Source: Planctomycetota bacterium
GTDB taxonomy: Bacteria; Planctomycetota; B15-G4; SIAN01
Length of the DNA: 64,000 nt
Direction of reading: 5' to 3'
NCBI GenBank assembly: GCA_028289345.1
Contig: JANQQL010000010.1
Coordinates: forward strand, 310,001 to 374,000
Under the pieces are notes generated by a model that saw only the letters and a list, made by a program, of their open reading frames with translations, was not told where the DNA came from and did not search any database. Position numbers and translations under genes: made by a program. Numbering within the stretch: the first letter of the stretch is position 1; each line of letters opens with the position of its first letter. Shown here piece by piece: positions 1-9,507 of this stretch.

Positions 1-91
1 CGGTGATTCCAAGCTGCGCCATGCGACGACACAACGGCCGCAAGAGTCCCTGAAACTTTGGCTTGAGATCGTAAACGCTGACCAACGCCAC
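1..91 (-). CDS. CDP-alcohol phosphatidyltransferase, N-terminal fragment (cut by window edge)
   Basis: Translating the minus strand from a GTG at 91 gives about 30 residues beginning MALVSVYDLKPKFQ and continuing LLRPLCRRMAQLGIT. The YDLKPxFQxLLRPLxRR stretch is the typical N-terminus of one family of CDP-alcohol phosphatidyltransferases, membrane enzymes that transfer a phosphatidyl group from CDP-diacylglycerol to an alcohol. The catalytic DG..AR motif would lie beyond the window edge and cannot be seen. An in-frame stop lies at 119-121. GTG at 91 or TTG at 85 are both possible starts; a run of G just upstream is better spaced for the TTG. The gene is transcribed away from the NlpC/P60-like gene at 265. 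The assignment rests only on this short N-terminus. Confidence 0.6.
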   Translation of the reverse strand, partial: MALVSVYDLKPKFQGLLRPLCRRMAQLGIT

Positions 92-264
92 CCCCCCACG
101 GTGAGACGAACACCCAGCTTATCCCGCAACTGGTCCGGGCGGACAAGCTTCGTCGATTCTCGTTCGAAGGACCGACTGCCGCACGAAGCCCGCCAAGGAG
201 GGCATCGCGGGAGTAAGATCGGGGGACCGTCGCGCCGCCGTTCTTTCGACAGTGAGGCTCCCCC

Positions 265-1623
265 ATGAACCACCCCCTCTCCCACCGGCGAATGATTCAT
301 GCTCTGACGCTCTCCTTGGTCACCGTGACTCCCAGCCTTGGGACCGCCGGCGACCAGACGCCTCAGACTCCCAGCGCTCCGGCCGCGGCACCAGTCCCCT
401 CGGAGGAGATCCGTCGTTCCATCCTGGAAGTCGCCAAGCAGTACACGGACTTTCGCTGGACGGCCTCTCCCGAAAACATCCAGCATGGCCTGGATGAGAA
501 CGGCACCTGGGTCGACACACCCGACGCCACGTTCGACCAAGCCGGGTGGCAGGCGAACGGCTCGGAGAACGTCGGCATGCCCTACAGTTGGGGAGGCTTC
601 ACCACCATCGAACAATTCCAACAAGGGTTGGCTGCCGGGCAATGGGCGGGCAACGTTCCCCGGTCTCAAGACATGGGAGTGAGCTTTCGGGCCATGGGTC
701 TTGACTGCTCGGGATTCGTCGCTCGTGCTTGGAGCCTGCCCATGAAACAGTCCACGCGATCCTTGGGCGGACTCTGCTACGAACTGGACGACTATGCGGA
801 CTTGAAACCGGGCGACATCGCCAACAAGTTCGACGCCCATGTCGTGCTCGTCCTCGGATTCACCGACGAGACCAAGACTCACCTTCGAGTGGCCGAAGCG
901 GCTCGCCTGCGCTGCGAAGAGAACGTCTATCCCGTCGAGACTCTGAAGAACTCGGGATTCGTTCCCATGCGCTACAAGCCGCTGGACGCCCGATGGGTGC
1001 GGATGAACCTCGATCAGCCTCGGTTTGCAAGCACGCGAAAAGGCCCCCCGGGACAGTTCGAGGCGAATGACAGGAGCGATGCGCTAAGCGAGTACAACCC
1101 CTACGATCTCGCCGAACCCTCGGAGTGGGTGCGGTACCGAGTGCCGACCTATGGTGACGCCGGAGTTCGCACCATGACGTTCGTTGCCAGGAGGAACGGC
1201 AGTGAACTCGAGCTGCAACGCGCGTTCACGGTTGGTGCCGATGCTTCCGGTGGTGAGCTGATGAGTGGTGCGACGGTCGACACAGAAGAGCTGCTCTCCC
1301 AAGCCCTCCTGGAGTTCGCTCAGTTCCTCGAACCTTTGCGCGACATGACCGTGCAAGGAAGCCAGGTGGAAAGCGGTTCCTATCGGATCGCCGAAGAAGA
1401 GTGGGACGCCCAACGCATCACCTTGCGCTACGAGGGATTCCAGCTCACCCGGAGTTCCCGCTACCCCACCGTCGTCGAAGCGAAGATCATCCGTTCCGAC
1501 GAGGTTCCATTGCTGGGCATCTTGGAAGCGGACTACTCGATTGCGGTGGATTGGAGTTCCCGCGGAGCCGGAGTCGAACGACGCGACAAGGCCTTCGAGT
1601 TGGAAGCCTATGGCAAAGGCTGA
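265..1623 (+). CDS. exported NlpC/P60-like cysteine peptidase family protein
   Basis: A 452-residue protein with an N-terminal signal-peptide-like segment (about residues 10-28). A central region has the hallmarks of the NlpC/P60 fold: GLDCSGFVARAW places the candidate catalytic Cys at residue 148, and FDAHVVLVLGF places the candidate His at 192, preceded by a KPGDI motif. Such enzymes usually cleave peptidoglycan stem peptides, but the C-terminal half (about 250-452) is not recognisable and the substrate cannot be named. GAGG lies 7 bases before the ATG. The 3' end overlaps the next gene by 14 bases, so it is probably the first gene of an operon with the two kinase-SUMF1 genes. The family call is fairly safe; enzymatic activity is inferred. 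Confidence 0.75.
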   Translation: MNHPLSHRRMIHALTLSLVTVTPSLGTAGDQTPQTPSAPAAAPVPSEEIRRSILEVAKQYTDFRWTASPENIQHGLDENGTWVDTPDATFDQAGWQANGSENVGMPYSWGGFTTIEQFQQGLAAGQWAGNVPRSQDMGVSFRAMGLDCSGFVARAWSLPMKQSTRSLGGLCYELDDYADLKPGDIANKFDAHVVLVLGFTDETKTHLRVAEAARLRCEENVYPVETLKNSGFVPMRYKPLDARWVRMNLDQPRFASTRKGPPGQFEANDRSDALSEYNPYDLAEPSEWVRYRVPTYGDAGVRTMTFVARRNGSELELQRAFTVGADASGGELMSGATVDTEELLSQALLEFAQFLEPLRDMTVQGSQVESGSYRIAEEEWDAQRITLRYEGFQLTRSSRYPTVVEAKIIRSDEVPLLGILEADYSIAVDWSSRGAGVERRDKAFELEAYGKG

Positions 1624-4243
1624 CGGCGCGGCTCCCCAAGACAGTGAGCCCAAGGACAGGAACGATGCGGAGCTGGTGGAGAGACTGGCTCGCGACCTGA
1701 GCACCCTGTCCCCCGAGGAGCAGCGGGTGCAGCTGGACAAGCGGCCGCTTTCGCCGGAAGCGCGTGCCGAGATCGAGCGGGCGCTCGAAATCCCGAAGCG
1801 GGTCGGTTCCTACAAGATTCTGCGCCGTCTGGGAGAAGGCGGAATGGGCGTGGTGTACGTCGCCTGGCGCGAAGACGCGAACAATGTGTGCGCGTTGAAA
1901 GTGATCCGACCGGATCGAGGTTCCCGGGATTTGGTGAAACGGTTCGAGCGCGAGGCTCAGGTCATTCGCCGACTTCGTCACCCTGGGATTGCGGCGTTCC
2001 TCGATGCCGGAGTCGGCAGAGTCGAGCCCAGCGCGTCCCCCGACGACCGACGTCCCTATCTTGCCATGGAGCTGGTGGAAGGCGACCAGCTGACCCGCTA
2101 CGCCAATCGGGCGCGGCTCACCGATCGCGAACGCGTGGAAATCGTGGCCAGAATCGCGGATGCCCTCGAGCACGCGCACCAGCAGGGCATCATTCATCGG
2201 GATCTCAAGCCGGCCAATCTGCTGGTTCCGGAGCCCGAAGATCCTCGCACCCTCGCCCAGCCAAAGATCGTCGACTTCGGCGTGGCTCGAGCCTCGCGGA
2301 CGGAAGACCTGCACACGCTGACCCGAACGGGGGCGCTGGTCGGCACTCTGTCTTACATGAGTCCCGAGCAAGTGGCCGGTAGCTCTCGGGAGGTCGGCCC
2401 CCACTCCGACGTCTACAGCCTGTGTGTCGTTCTGTTCGAGCTGTTGACCGGACGCTTTCCCTACGACCTGCGCGGACGCTCGATCACCGACGTCGCTCGA
2501 ATCATCCAGTACGAAGAGCCGACCCGACTGGGTCGTGTCTCCTCTCACCTCACCGGAGACATCGAGCTCGTGGTGGCCAAGGGACTCGAGAAAGAGCCTT
2601 CGCGACGCTACGCCACTGCCGAGGAATTCTCCCGCGACTTGCGAGCGGTGCTGGAGCGAAAGCCGGTTCGTGCCAAGGCCCCGGATCTAGTACGGCGAAT
2701 TCGCCAATGGGCGAAACGCCATCCGGTTGGGGTGGCTGCTCTTTCCATGGGCTTCGTGGCTTTGGTTGCAGTTTCCCTGCTCTTGATCCAGGCCATCCAC
2801 GCGCGCGATGAAGCACGGCTTCAAGCAGCGGTCGCCAAAGAGAAAGCCCAACAGGCACGCCAGGTGGAGGAAGAGCTCCTTCGCGAACGGCAACGGCTCC
2901 TCCAGCTCTCCGATTTGCGCTCCCTTCGCCGACTGCAAGAACGAGCGAGGGACCTGTGGCCCATGCAGCCGTCTCTCGTCGACGAGTACGAGGCGTGGCT
3001 CGACGAAGCGGCCGACCTCGAATCGCGGCTCCCCTCTCACCGAGCCTCCATCGACAGCCTTCGACAACAGGAAGCTTCCACGCTCGCGACTCTTGGCGAC
3101 CTCGAAAGAGCCTGGTGGCTGGAAAGCCTGCAGTCGCTGACGACCGATCTGGGTTCTTTGCTAGACCCGCAACTCGGTACGCGCGCCAAGGTGGAACGAC
3201 GACTCGAGGTGGCGGATTCGGTGTGGCAGCGGAGTCTCGGAGACTTCCAAGACGAGTGGGACCAAGCGATCCAGCAGATTCGAGATCAAGAGATCTACGG
3301 AGAACTCTCGCTCGCTCCCCAGGTCGGCCTCGCCCCCCTCGGTCCCGATCCCGAGTCGGGATTGCAGGAGTTCTGGCATGTCGACACCGGAGAAGCCCCG
3401 CTCCGAGACTCCCGCGACGGAACCCTGATCCTCACCGAGACCACGGCCATGGTGTTCGTCCTGATTCCGGGCGGTGGATTCCTCATGGGCGCGCAAACGG
3501 AAGATCCCGGTCGACCCAATTTCGATCCCCGGGCCAAGAGCGAGGAAGGGCCGGTTCATCCAGTCAAGCTGAGCCCATTCTTCTTCGGAAAGCACGAAGT
3601 CACCCAAGGCCAGTGGCTCCGGGAAATGGGAGACAATCCGGCTCTCTACGTCGAGGGCTCTGAACTGGGTGACTGGAACTACGACCTCCGACATCCATTG
3701 GAACGAGTGACCTGGACCCAGGCACAACGCTTCCTGCAGAGGTTTGGTTTGACCTTGCCCAGCGAAGCCCAATGGGAGTACGCGACTCGTGGCGGGACCA
3801 ACTCGCCCTGGTGGACCGGCAATGCTCCGGAATCACTCGTTCTTGCGGGAAATGTCGCCGACCAGCATTGCAAGAACACCCGAGCGCCCGCCGATTGGCA
3901 GTTCGAAAACTGGAACGACGGGTTTCATGCCCATGCTCCGGTGGGCTCGTTCCTCGCCAACGCGTTCGGGATCCACGACGTGCATGGCAACGTCTTCGAG
4001 TGGTGCCTCGATGCCTATCTCTCACGGTTCTACGACCAGGCGATTGCGACCGATCCGGTCTTTCTCGAGGTCAACCCGGAAGTCGCGACCCACCGTGTTC
4101 TCCGCGGAGGAGACTTCAGCCTTCCCGCCGCCGAAGCACGCTCGTCGGTGCGCTACTACGCACCCGCTGATTCAGCTCGGTCTCAATCCGGCTTTCGCGC
4201 CGCGCGATCGGTCCATGTTCCCTCGAAAGGCGACTCGCCATGA
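1610..4243 (+). CDS. membrane-anchored Ser/Thr protein kinase with C-terminal SUMF1-like domain
   Basis: An 877-residue protein. The PknB-type kinase domain (about residues 65-345) has a complete motif set: GEGGMGVVY glycine loop near 75, Lys in CALKV, HRDLKPAN near 195, DFGVA near 221 and SPEQVAG near 250. One membrane helix follows at about 373-393, then a charged, partly coiled-coil region, then a formylglycine-generating-enzyme-like (SUMF1) domain from about 614 to the end, with GNVFEW and the RGG motif. The C-terminal RGGDF segment lacks the cysteines of true FGEs, so this domain is probably a sensor or binding module outside the membrane. Start ATG 1610 was chosen over an upstream in-frame start because GGAAG sits just before it and the overlap with the previous gene is then 14 bases. 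Overlaps the next gene by ATGA. Confidence 0.92.
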   Translation: MAKADGAAPQDSEPKDRNDAELVERLARDLSTLSPEEQRVQLDKRPLSPEARAEIERALEIPKRVGSYKILRRLGEGGMGVVYVAWREDANNVCALKVIRPDRGSRDLVKRFEREAQVIRRLRHPGIAAFLDAGVGRVEPSASPDDRRPYLAMELVEGDQLTRYANRARLTDRERVEIVARIADALEHAHQQGIIHRDLKPANLLVPEPEDPRTLAQPKIVDFGVARASRTEDLHTLTRTGALVGTLSYMSPEQVAGSSREVGPHSDVYSLCVVLFELLTGRFPYDLRGRSITDVARIIQYEEPTRLGRVSSHLTGDIELVVAKGLEKEPSRRYATAEEFSRDLRAVLERKPVRAKAPDLVRRIRQWAKRHPVGVAALSMGFVALVAVSLLLIQAIHARDEARLQAAVAKEKAQQARQVEEELLRERQRLLQLSDLRSLRRLQERARDLWPMQPSLVDEYEAWLDEAADLESRLPSHRASIDSLRQQEASTLATLGDLERAWWLESLQSLTTDLGSLLDPQLGTRAKVERRLEVADSVWQRSLGDFQDEWDQAIQQIRDQEIYGELSLAPQVGLAPLGPDPESGLQEFWHVDTGEAPLRDSRDGTLILTETTAMVFVLIPGGGFLMGAQTEDPGRPNFDPRAKSEEGPVHPVKLSPFFFGKHEVTQGQWLREMGDNPALYVEGSELGDWNYDLRHPLERVTWTQAQRFLQRFGLTLPSEAQWEYATRGGTNSPWWTGNAPESLVLAGNVADQHCKNTRAPADWQFENWNDGFHAHAPVGSFLANAFGIHDVHGNVFEWCLDAYLSRFYDQAIATDPVFLEVNPEVATHRVLRGGDFSLPAAEARSSVRYYAPADSARSQSGFRAARSVHVPSKGDSP

Positions 4244-6684
4244 CGAAGGAGCTTCCCGCGCGAATTGGCACGTACCAAATCCTGCGCAAGCTGGGAGAAG
4301 GAGGCATGGGGATCGTCTACGAAGCCCAGCGAGAGGACTCCGACGCTCCCTGCGCCCTGAAAGTGCTTCGGCCGGGACTCGACAGTCGAGAAATCGTGCA
4401 ACGATTCCGACGCGAGGCCGAAGTCCTTCGCCAGCTTCGTCACCCCGGCATCGCCGCGTTCTTCGAAGCGGGAGAGGCGCAAGAAGACACCGAATCGGGA
4501 TCCGTCCCCCTCCCCTACTTGGCCATGGAGATGGTCGAAGGGGAGAACCTGCGGGATTACGCCCACCGAGCTCGCCTCGGGGACCGGGACCGAATCGAAC
4601 TGGTGGCGCGCATCGCAGATGCGGCTGGCCACGCCCATGAACGGGGAATCGTCCATCGAGACCTGAAACCGGAGAACGTCGTGGTCGGGCCGCCGCATGG
4701 CGAAGCGCGCGACCAACCGAAGATCTTGGACTTCGGCGTGGCCCGCGCGGCGGAATTCGACGTGCACCACACCACCACCCAAACCGGCGCACTCGTCGGC
4801 ACCATCCCCTACATGAGTCCCGAACAGGTGGCAGGCGACAAGAACGCCGTGGATTCCCGGTCAGATGTCTACAGCTTGGGAGTGATCCTGTTCGAGCTAC
4901 TGGCTGGTCAACTGCCGTATGAGATCCATGGCAAATCCATCCCGGAAGCCGCGCAGGTCATTCAGTTTGAAGAGCCCACCCGGCTCGGCAGTGTGGCGGG
5001 CCGCCTCGCGGGCGACCTGGAGCTAGTTGTCGCCCAAGCACTGGAGAAGAATCGGGAACGCCGCTACCAATCCGCCTCCGATTTTGCGAGAGATCTGCGC
5101 GCCGTTCTGGCCGGCGCATCAGTGCAAGCTCGCGCGCCCAGCTGGTGGCAACGCAGTGGCAAGTGGATCGACCGCCATCGCGTGGCCAGCACATGCCTCG
5201 GAATTGCCACGGTTGCGTTGGCCGCGATGACCTTCCTTTGGGCCGAAGCGCTCGCCTCCCAGCGCTCGGCCCACGCCAGCGAAGCCGAGGCTCGGCGGAA
5301 CCAACAAACCGCCCAACAACGAAGCGAAGCACTCCGCCAAGAACGTGCCAGTGTCCTACGACTGGCCGATTTCAAGATGCTTCGAGATCTGGAGCGCCGG
5401 GACGCGGAACTCTGGCCGGTTCATCCCGACCTTGTCCCCGGTCTCGAACAATGGATCGAAGAAGCGGAAGAGCTCGTGGGCCGGCTTCCGGAACACTCGT
5501 CGTTCCTGGCGCAACTGCAACATCCGGAAAACCTGCTCGTGGACCCGATCGACCATCAGCAACTCGAATGGTGGCGCGAGACGCTGGCGACACTCGTCGC
5601 GGAGATCACCCAGTGGGCGGATCCAACGACAGGACGGATCGGCCGAGTGGAATCACGGCTGCAAGCAGCTCGTGAACTCTGGGACCAAAGCCTCGGCGAC
5701 TACGAAGAAGATTGGCTCGACGCGGTCGCGGACGTGTCCTTGCTCGATCTGTACCAAGGCCTCGAAATCGAACCACAACTGGGCTTGGTTCCACTGGGCC
5801 CGGACCCGGAATCCGGATTGTGGGAGTTCGCTCACGTCCTGAGTGGCGAGATCCCCGAGCGCGACGACGAAGACGTTTTGGAAATCACCGAAGACACCGC
5901 TCTGGTGTTCGTCTTGGTTCCTGGCGGCTCCTCACGCATGGGCGCCCAGAGTCAAGCGCCCTTCCTCGACTACTACGATCCCGCAGCGACCTACAAAGAA
6001 GACCCGGTTCACGATGTCACGCTCTCTCCCTTCTTCTTATCCAAGTACGAAATGACCCAAGGCCAATGGATGCGCATGACGGGGCGCAATCCGTCTCTGT
6101 ACCCGGCAGGCATCTCCCGCGGAGATGCCCTCATCGACAAGCGCAACCCGGTGGAACGAGTGTCATGGGAAGAGTGCTCGATCGATCTCGCTCGTCATGG
6201 CCTGGCACTCCCCACCGAAGCCCAATGGGAGTACGCCGCCCGCGCCGGAACCTCGAGCCCGTGGTGGTTTGGCACCGACCCCTCGGAGTTCCCCCGGGCC
6301 GGCAACATTGCGGACCAGCACGCGCTCGCAATCAACCCCTCCTTGCGCTGGCCGCGCTTCGAGCCGTGGAACGATGGGGCGTTCGTTCACACGACCGTCG
6401 GCTCCTACCGGGCCAACCCTTGGGGCTTCCATGACGTGTACGGGAATGTCGGCGAGTGGTGCCGCGATGCGTTCGCCGGGGACTTCTACGCCAAGAGCCC
6501 GACCCTGGACCCGCTCAACCGAGTCGACGATTTCCAGGAGTCGAGCGGCTACAAGATCAGTCGCGGCGGGAGCTTTTCGACCAACGCCCGCGAGGCGAGT
6601 TCCGCGATTCGCTTCTTCTTCGACGACCGAAACCATCTGAGTTCTTTTCAGGGCGTGCGGCCTTCGAGGGAAATCGAGGAGTGA
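4240..6684 (+). CDS. second membrane-anchored Ser/Thr kinase with SUMF1-like domain
   Basis: An 814-residue paralogue of the upstream gene with the same order of domains. The kinase domain (about 5-285) shows GEGGMGIVY near 17, CALKVLRP, HRDLKPENV near 139, DFGVAR near 164 and SPEQVAGD. A membrane helix lies at about 317-335 and a long acidic/coiled region follows. The SUMF1-like domain runs from about 554 to the end and contains GNVGEWC and RGGSF; as in the paralogue, the cysteine pair needed for formylglycine generation is missing. The start ATG overlaps the stop of the previous gene (ATGA), implying translational coupling and co-expression of the two kinases. Arose most simply by tandem duplication. 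Substrates and stimulus are unknown. Confidence 0.93.
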   Translation: MTKELPARIGTYQILRKLGEGGMGIVYEAQREDSDAPCALKVLRPGLDSREIVQRFRREAEVLRQLRHPGIAAFFEAGEAQEDTESGSVPLPYLAMEMVEGENLRDYAHRARLGDRDRIELVARIADAAGHAHERGIVHRDLKPENVVVGPPHGEARDQPKILDFGVARAAEFDVHHTTTQTGALVGTIPYMSPEQVAGDKNAVDSRSDVYSLGVILFELLAGQLPYEIHGKSIPEAAQVIQFEEPTRLGSVAGRLAGDLELVVAQALEKNRERRYQSASDFARDLRAVLAGASVQARAPSWWQRSGKWIDRHRVASTCLGIATVALAAMTFLWAEALASQRSAHASEAEARRNQQTAQQRSEALRQERASVLRLADFKMLRDLERRDAELWPVHPDLVPGLEQWIEEAEELVGRLPEHSSFLAQLQHPENLLVDPIDHQQLEWWRETLATLVAEITQWADPTTGRIGRVESRLQAARELWDQSLGDYEEDWLDAVADVSLLDLYQGLEIEPQLGLVPLGPDPESGLWEFAHVLSGEIPERDDEDVLEITEDTALVFVLVPGGSSRMGAQSQAPFLDYYDPAATYKEDPVHDVTLSPFFLSKYEMTQGQWMRMTGRNPSLYPAGISRGDALIDKRNPVERVSWEECSIDLARHGLALPTEAQWEYAARAGTSSPWWFGTDPSEFPRAGNIADQHALAINPSLRWPRFEPWNDGAFVHTTVGSYRANPWGFHDVYGNVGEWCRDAFAGDFYAKSPTLDPLNRVDDFQESSGYKISRGGSFSTNAREASSAIRFFFDDRNHLSSFQGVRPSREIEE

Positions 6685-6831
6685 CGAGGAGAGTCGCAGC
6701 GCGTGCGACCGGCGCACTCGCGTGTGGTGGGAACCCTGTCCGCCGGTTCTCGACCGTGTTTCGAACGCGGATCGACTCTTGGCGCGTCTATATTCGGGCG
6801 AGCTTTGGAGACCCCGCAAGGAGAGAGAAGG

Positions 6832-7803
6832 ATGAGTTCGATGGCTCAACGCGTCGTCATGGGAACCGCCCTGGTCGCCGGTATCTCACTGACGGCTTGC
6901 CGTTCCATGGTTGCCCAAGACGGAGCGGCCTCGCCCCGCTTCGATCAAGCGTTTTGGGATCATTGGAGCGATGGGCTCGCCGAGGTATCCGGTTATGAAC
7001 TCAGCTACGAGCGATACGGGGAGTCACGTTCGGGAACGGCTGTGGCGATTTTCGTCACCGAACCGTTTTCCGAGAAAGTTCGGGTCAAAGCGGACCCGGG
7101 GCGCCCGGATACCGATGTGTTCCCCGTCATGAAACTCAACCTCGCCCAGGACTTCCCGACGGGAGTCTATGACTACAACATGATGACCTCTTGCTTCGTG
7201 GGACTCGAGCCGATTGGTGGACGACCCGCTGGAGCTTCGGCCAAAGTTTCCTTTTCGAGCCAAGAGTGGTGTGGCCACGTCTATCACCAACTGTTGTTCG
7301 ACACGGATCAGATTCGACAACAGCAGCACAGCTACTTCGACGGCGAAGCCGATCAGGACACGTCGCTTCGAGCGAAGCCCGGAGGGATCAGTGAAGACGT
7401 GCTGTTCCATTGGGCTCGTGGAATGGCAGGCCCCGTGCTTTCTCCCGGGGAATCTCGTCAGCTTCCCCTGCTTCGGTCCATCGAGCATGTTCGATTGCGC
7501 CACGTTCCACTGGAGTGGACGGAAGTCACCCTCGAACGGCGCTCCGATCCCCAATCCATCGAGGTTCCGGCGGGAACCTTCCAGACAAACGTCTGCACCG
7601 CCACGATTTCGGGAGGCCGGACCTGGACCTTTCATGTCGAGCAAGAGGCCCCGTACCGCATTGTTCGTTGGCAATGCACCGGCGGCTCTTCCGGCCAGCT
7701 CGTGCGGACCGAGCGCATCGCCTACTGGAACCGCAAGGGAACGGACGGGATCCGCGACCTGGAGAAACTCGGCTTGCGCCCCCGTCCGCCTCGAACTCCT
7801 TGA
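6832..7803 (+). CDS. hypothetical lipoprotein
   Basis: A 323-residue protein of unknown function. It begins with a hydrophobic segment ending in the lipobox LTAC (Cys near residue 22), so it is probably exported and lipid-modified. The mature part is soluble-looking and rich in aromatic and charged residues; I recognise no domain. The ATG at 6832 was preferred to an upstream in-frame start because AAGGAGAG lies just before it and because it gives a proper lipoprotein signal. A TATATT hexamer at 6789-6794 could be a -10 element, but there is no convincing -35. It is separated by 147 bases from the kinase genes and is convergent with the S41-like gene. Confidence 0.65.
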   Translation: MSSMAQRVVMGTALVAGISLTACRSMVAQDGAASPRFDQAFWDHWSDGLAEVSGYELSYERYGESRSGTAVAIFVTEPFSEKVRVKADPGRPDTDVFPVMKLNLAQDFPTGVYDYNMMTSCFVGLEPIGGRPAGASAKVSFSSQEWCGHVYHQLLFDTDQIRQQQHSYFDGEADQDTSLRAKPGGISEDVLFHWARGMAGPVLSPGESRQLPLLRSIEHVRLRHVPLEWTEVTLERRSDPQSIEVPAGTFQTNVCTATISGGRTWTFHVEQEAPYRIVRWQCTGGSSGQLVRTERIAYWNRKGTDGIRDLEKLGLRPRPPRTP

Positions 7804-7839
7804 TCTCGGTCGATTGGTCCTGGTCTCGGGGGTTCTTTC

Positions 7840-9507
7840 TCAGTCCTCGCGGGCCATGGCCGCTTCGAGCACCGGGTCTCGACCCCGGCGCAGATCTTCT
7901 CCCGAAGGCCAGACCACACGATCGGGAACGAAAAACGGGCGTCGATCCGCGACGCTCCTTCCATCGACTCGTAACTCCCACGACACGCTTCCCTGCAAGC
8001 CGGAGTAGTGCAAACGGAACGGCCGTTCGGACCCCCATCCCACAGGTCGACAGCCGCTCGGCCAACCGACAAACAACGGCTGGAAGTGCTTCTCCAACAT
8101 GCCCAGCACATAGCCGCTGGCGGAAAACGTTCGGGGCCCGAGAAGAACCCGCAACGCCCCGGCCTCCTGAAGCTCGGGAGCCCGTAGGAGTTCGGCAATG
8201 AAGCCTTCCGCGTGATACGCGTTGCCCCCGTTGTTCCACCTCAGGTCCAGGATCAGGACCTCCCCCTCTTTTTGCTGAAAGAACTCTCGCAAGCGCCGGC
8301 CGTATTGAGCAAGAGAGGAACTCGGGGAATCCAAAGTCTGGTTCATCTGACCGTACACGATCCCAGGAGCGAGGGCACGGAAGTGAAAAGGTTCCGCCAC
8401 CCGCTCGATCCAAAGCGGCGAATCTTCACAGAGGCTCACCCAACCTTGGGGAATCCAACGCGCCTCGGGATTTCGCTGAACCGGACCCGGATCGAGAGCG
8501 CGCTCGACCAATCGCCCGTCCGGGAGAGCAAGTTGCAGAGTCACTGGACCGACGTCCGCGCTTCCCGCATGGTAGGCGTAGATTTCCGCAAACTGCAAGG
8601 CAACCCCGGCAAGCCATCGCGCGGTGATCCCGTTGTCTCGACCAATGAGTTCGGACGCAAACTGGACGAGCTCGTCCCAAGGTCGACCATCGGCCTGTAG
8701 GATTCTCGCTCCCACCAGATCTGACAATCCGCGAGGAGCTCCCACGACATACCACCCATCGCTGGCCCGAAACGGCACGAACGGCAGCAGATGCCAGGCA
8801 CCCTCTCCCTCGATCGGAGGAAGAATTGCGGAGTGGCCATCCCCCAACTTGGCCATGAGCCGCATCAGCTCGATGGTGAGCTGAAGATCGCTCGAGGAGT
8901 CGATCGTCTGCTCCAGGCGATTGAGATCCTCGTTCCATTCCTCCTCATCCGCGACGGTAAACGCATTCGGATGAGCGAGTCGACAGAGGCGTTCGAAGTA
9001 GCGGAGGTCGGCCCTCCAACAAGCCTCCCGAGTCGATGTCTCGCTCGAGGGGATCCTGCCGGCAAGCTCCCACAAGCGCGGGTGCTCGTGCAGTGCTTGA
9101 AACCCAGGATCTTGCAGCAAATCTTCCACCTCCTCGAACCCCCACGGCCCCCAGGCTTTCTCGATGTGTTGCAAAGCATCGTCGAGATCCCCCGTCGCCA
9201 CCAAACTCCGGGCGAGTGCCAGGTGTCCGCGGCGCATACCGTTTCGATCTCCATTCACTCCCAGCGCCAAACTCTCGACGATCGCAGCAACCGCTTCGGC
9301 GTCCCGCCCCAAGGATTGCAGACAGATCCCCAAGTAGTAGTGCGCTTGACCATCAAAGGGATTGGAGGAGACGACTTGCTCGAGAATGCACGCTGCCGCA
9401 TCCCAGCGATGGGCACGCAAATCATCGAGGGCATCCTCGGTGCAAAGCAGACGGTCACCCAGTCCCAAACACGGAACGACCATGGCAAGAGTGAGGAAGA
9501 AACTCAT
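7840..9507 (-). CDS. TPR protein with S41-like (C-terminal processing) peptidase domain
   Basis: A 555-residue protein with a short signal-like N-terminus (about 1-17), then TPR-like helices to about residue 125 (HYYLGICLQSLGR and similar). The C-terminal half resembles the S41 peptidase core: a PDZ-like stretch near 255-285 (LVGARILQADGRPW), the strand LILDLRWNNGG at about 419-429, and a TFSASG motif near 459-464 where S41 enzymes carry the nucleophilic Ser. The Glu that usually follows (SAxE) is Gly here, so the relay may be altered and activity is uncertain. Its ATG overlaps the stop of the TetR gene upstream by 4 bases, so the two are co-transcribed. Confidence 0.7.
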   Translation of the reverse strand: MSFFLTLAMVVPCLGLGDRLLCTEDALDDLRAHRWDAAACILEQVVSSNPFDGQAHYYLGICLQSLGRDAEAVAAIVESLALGVNGDRNGMRRGHLALARSLVATGDLDDALQHIEKAWGPWGFEEVEDLLQDPGFQALHEHPRLWELAGRIPSSETSTREACWRADLRYFERLCRLAHPNAFTVADEEEWNEDLNRLEQTIDSSSDLQLTIELMRLMAKLGDGHSAILPPIEGEGAWHLLPFVPFRASDGWYVVGAPRGLSDLVGARILQADGRPWDELVQFASELIGRDNGITARWLAGVALQFAEIYAYHAGSADVGPVTLQLALPDGRLVERALDPGPVQRNPEARWIPQGWVSLCEDSPLWIERVAEPFHFRALAPGIVYGQMNQTLDSPSSSLAQYGRRLREFFQQKEGEVLILDLRWNNGGNAYHAEGFIAELLRAPELQEAGALRVLLGPRTFSASGYVLGMLEKHFQPLFVGWPSGCRPVGWGSERPFRLHYSGLQGSVSWELRVDGRSVADRRPFFVPDRVVWPSGEDLRRGRDPVLEAAMARED

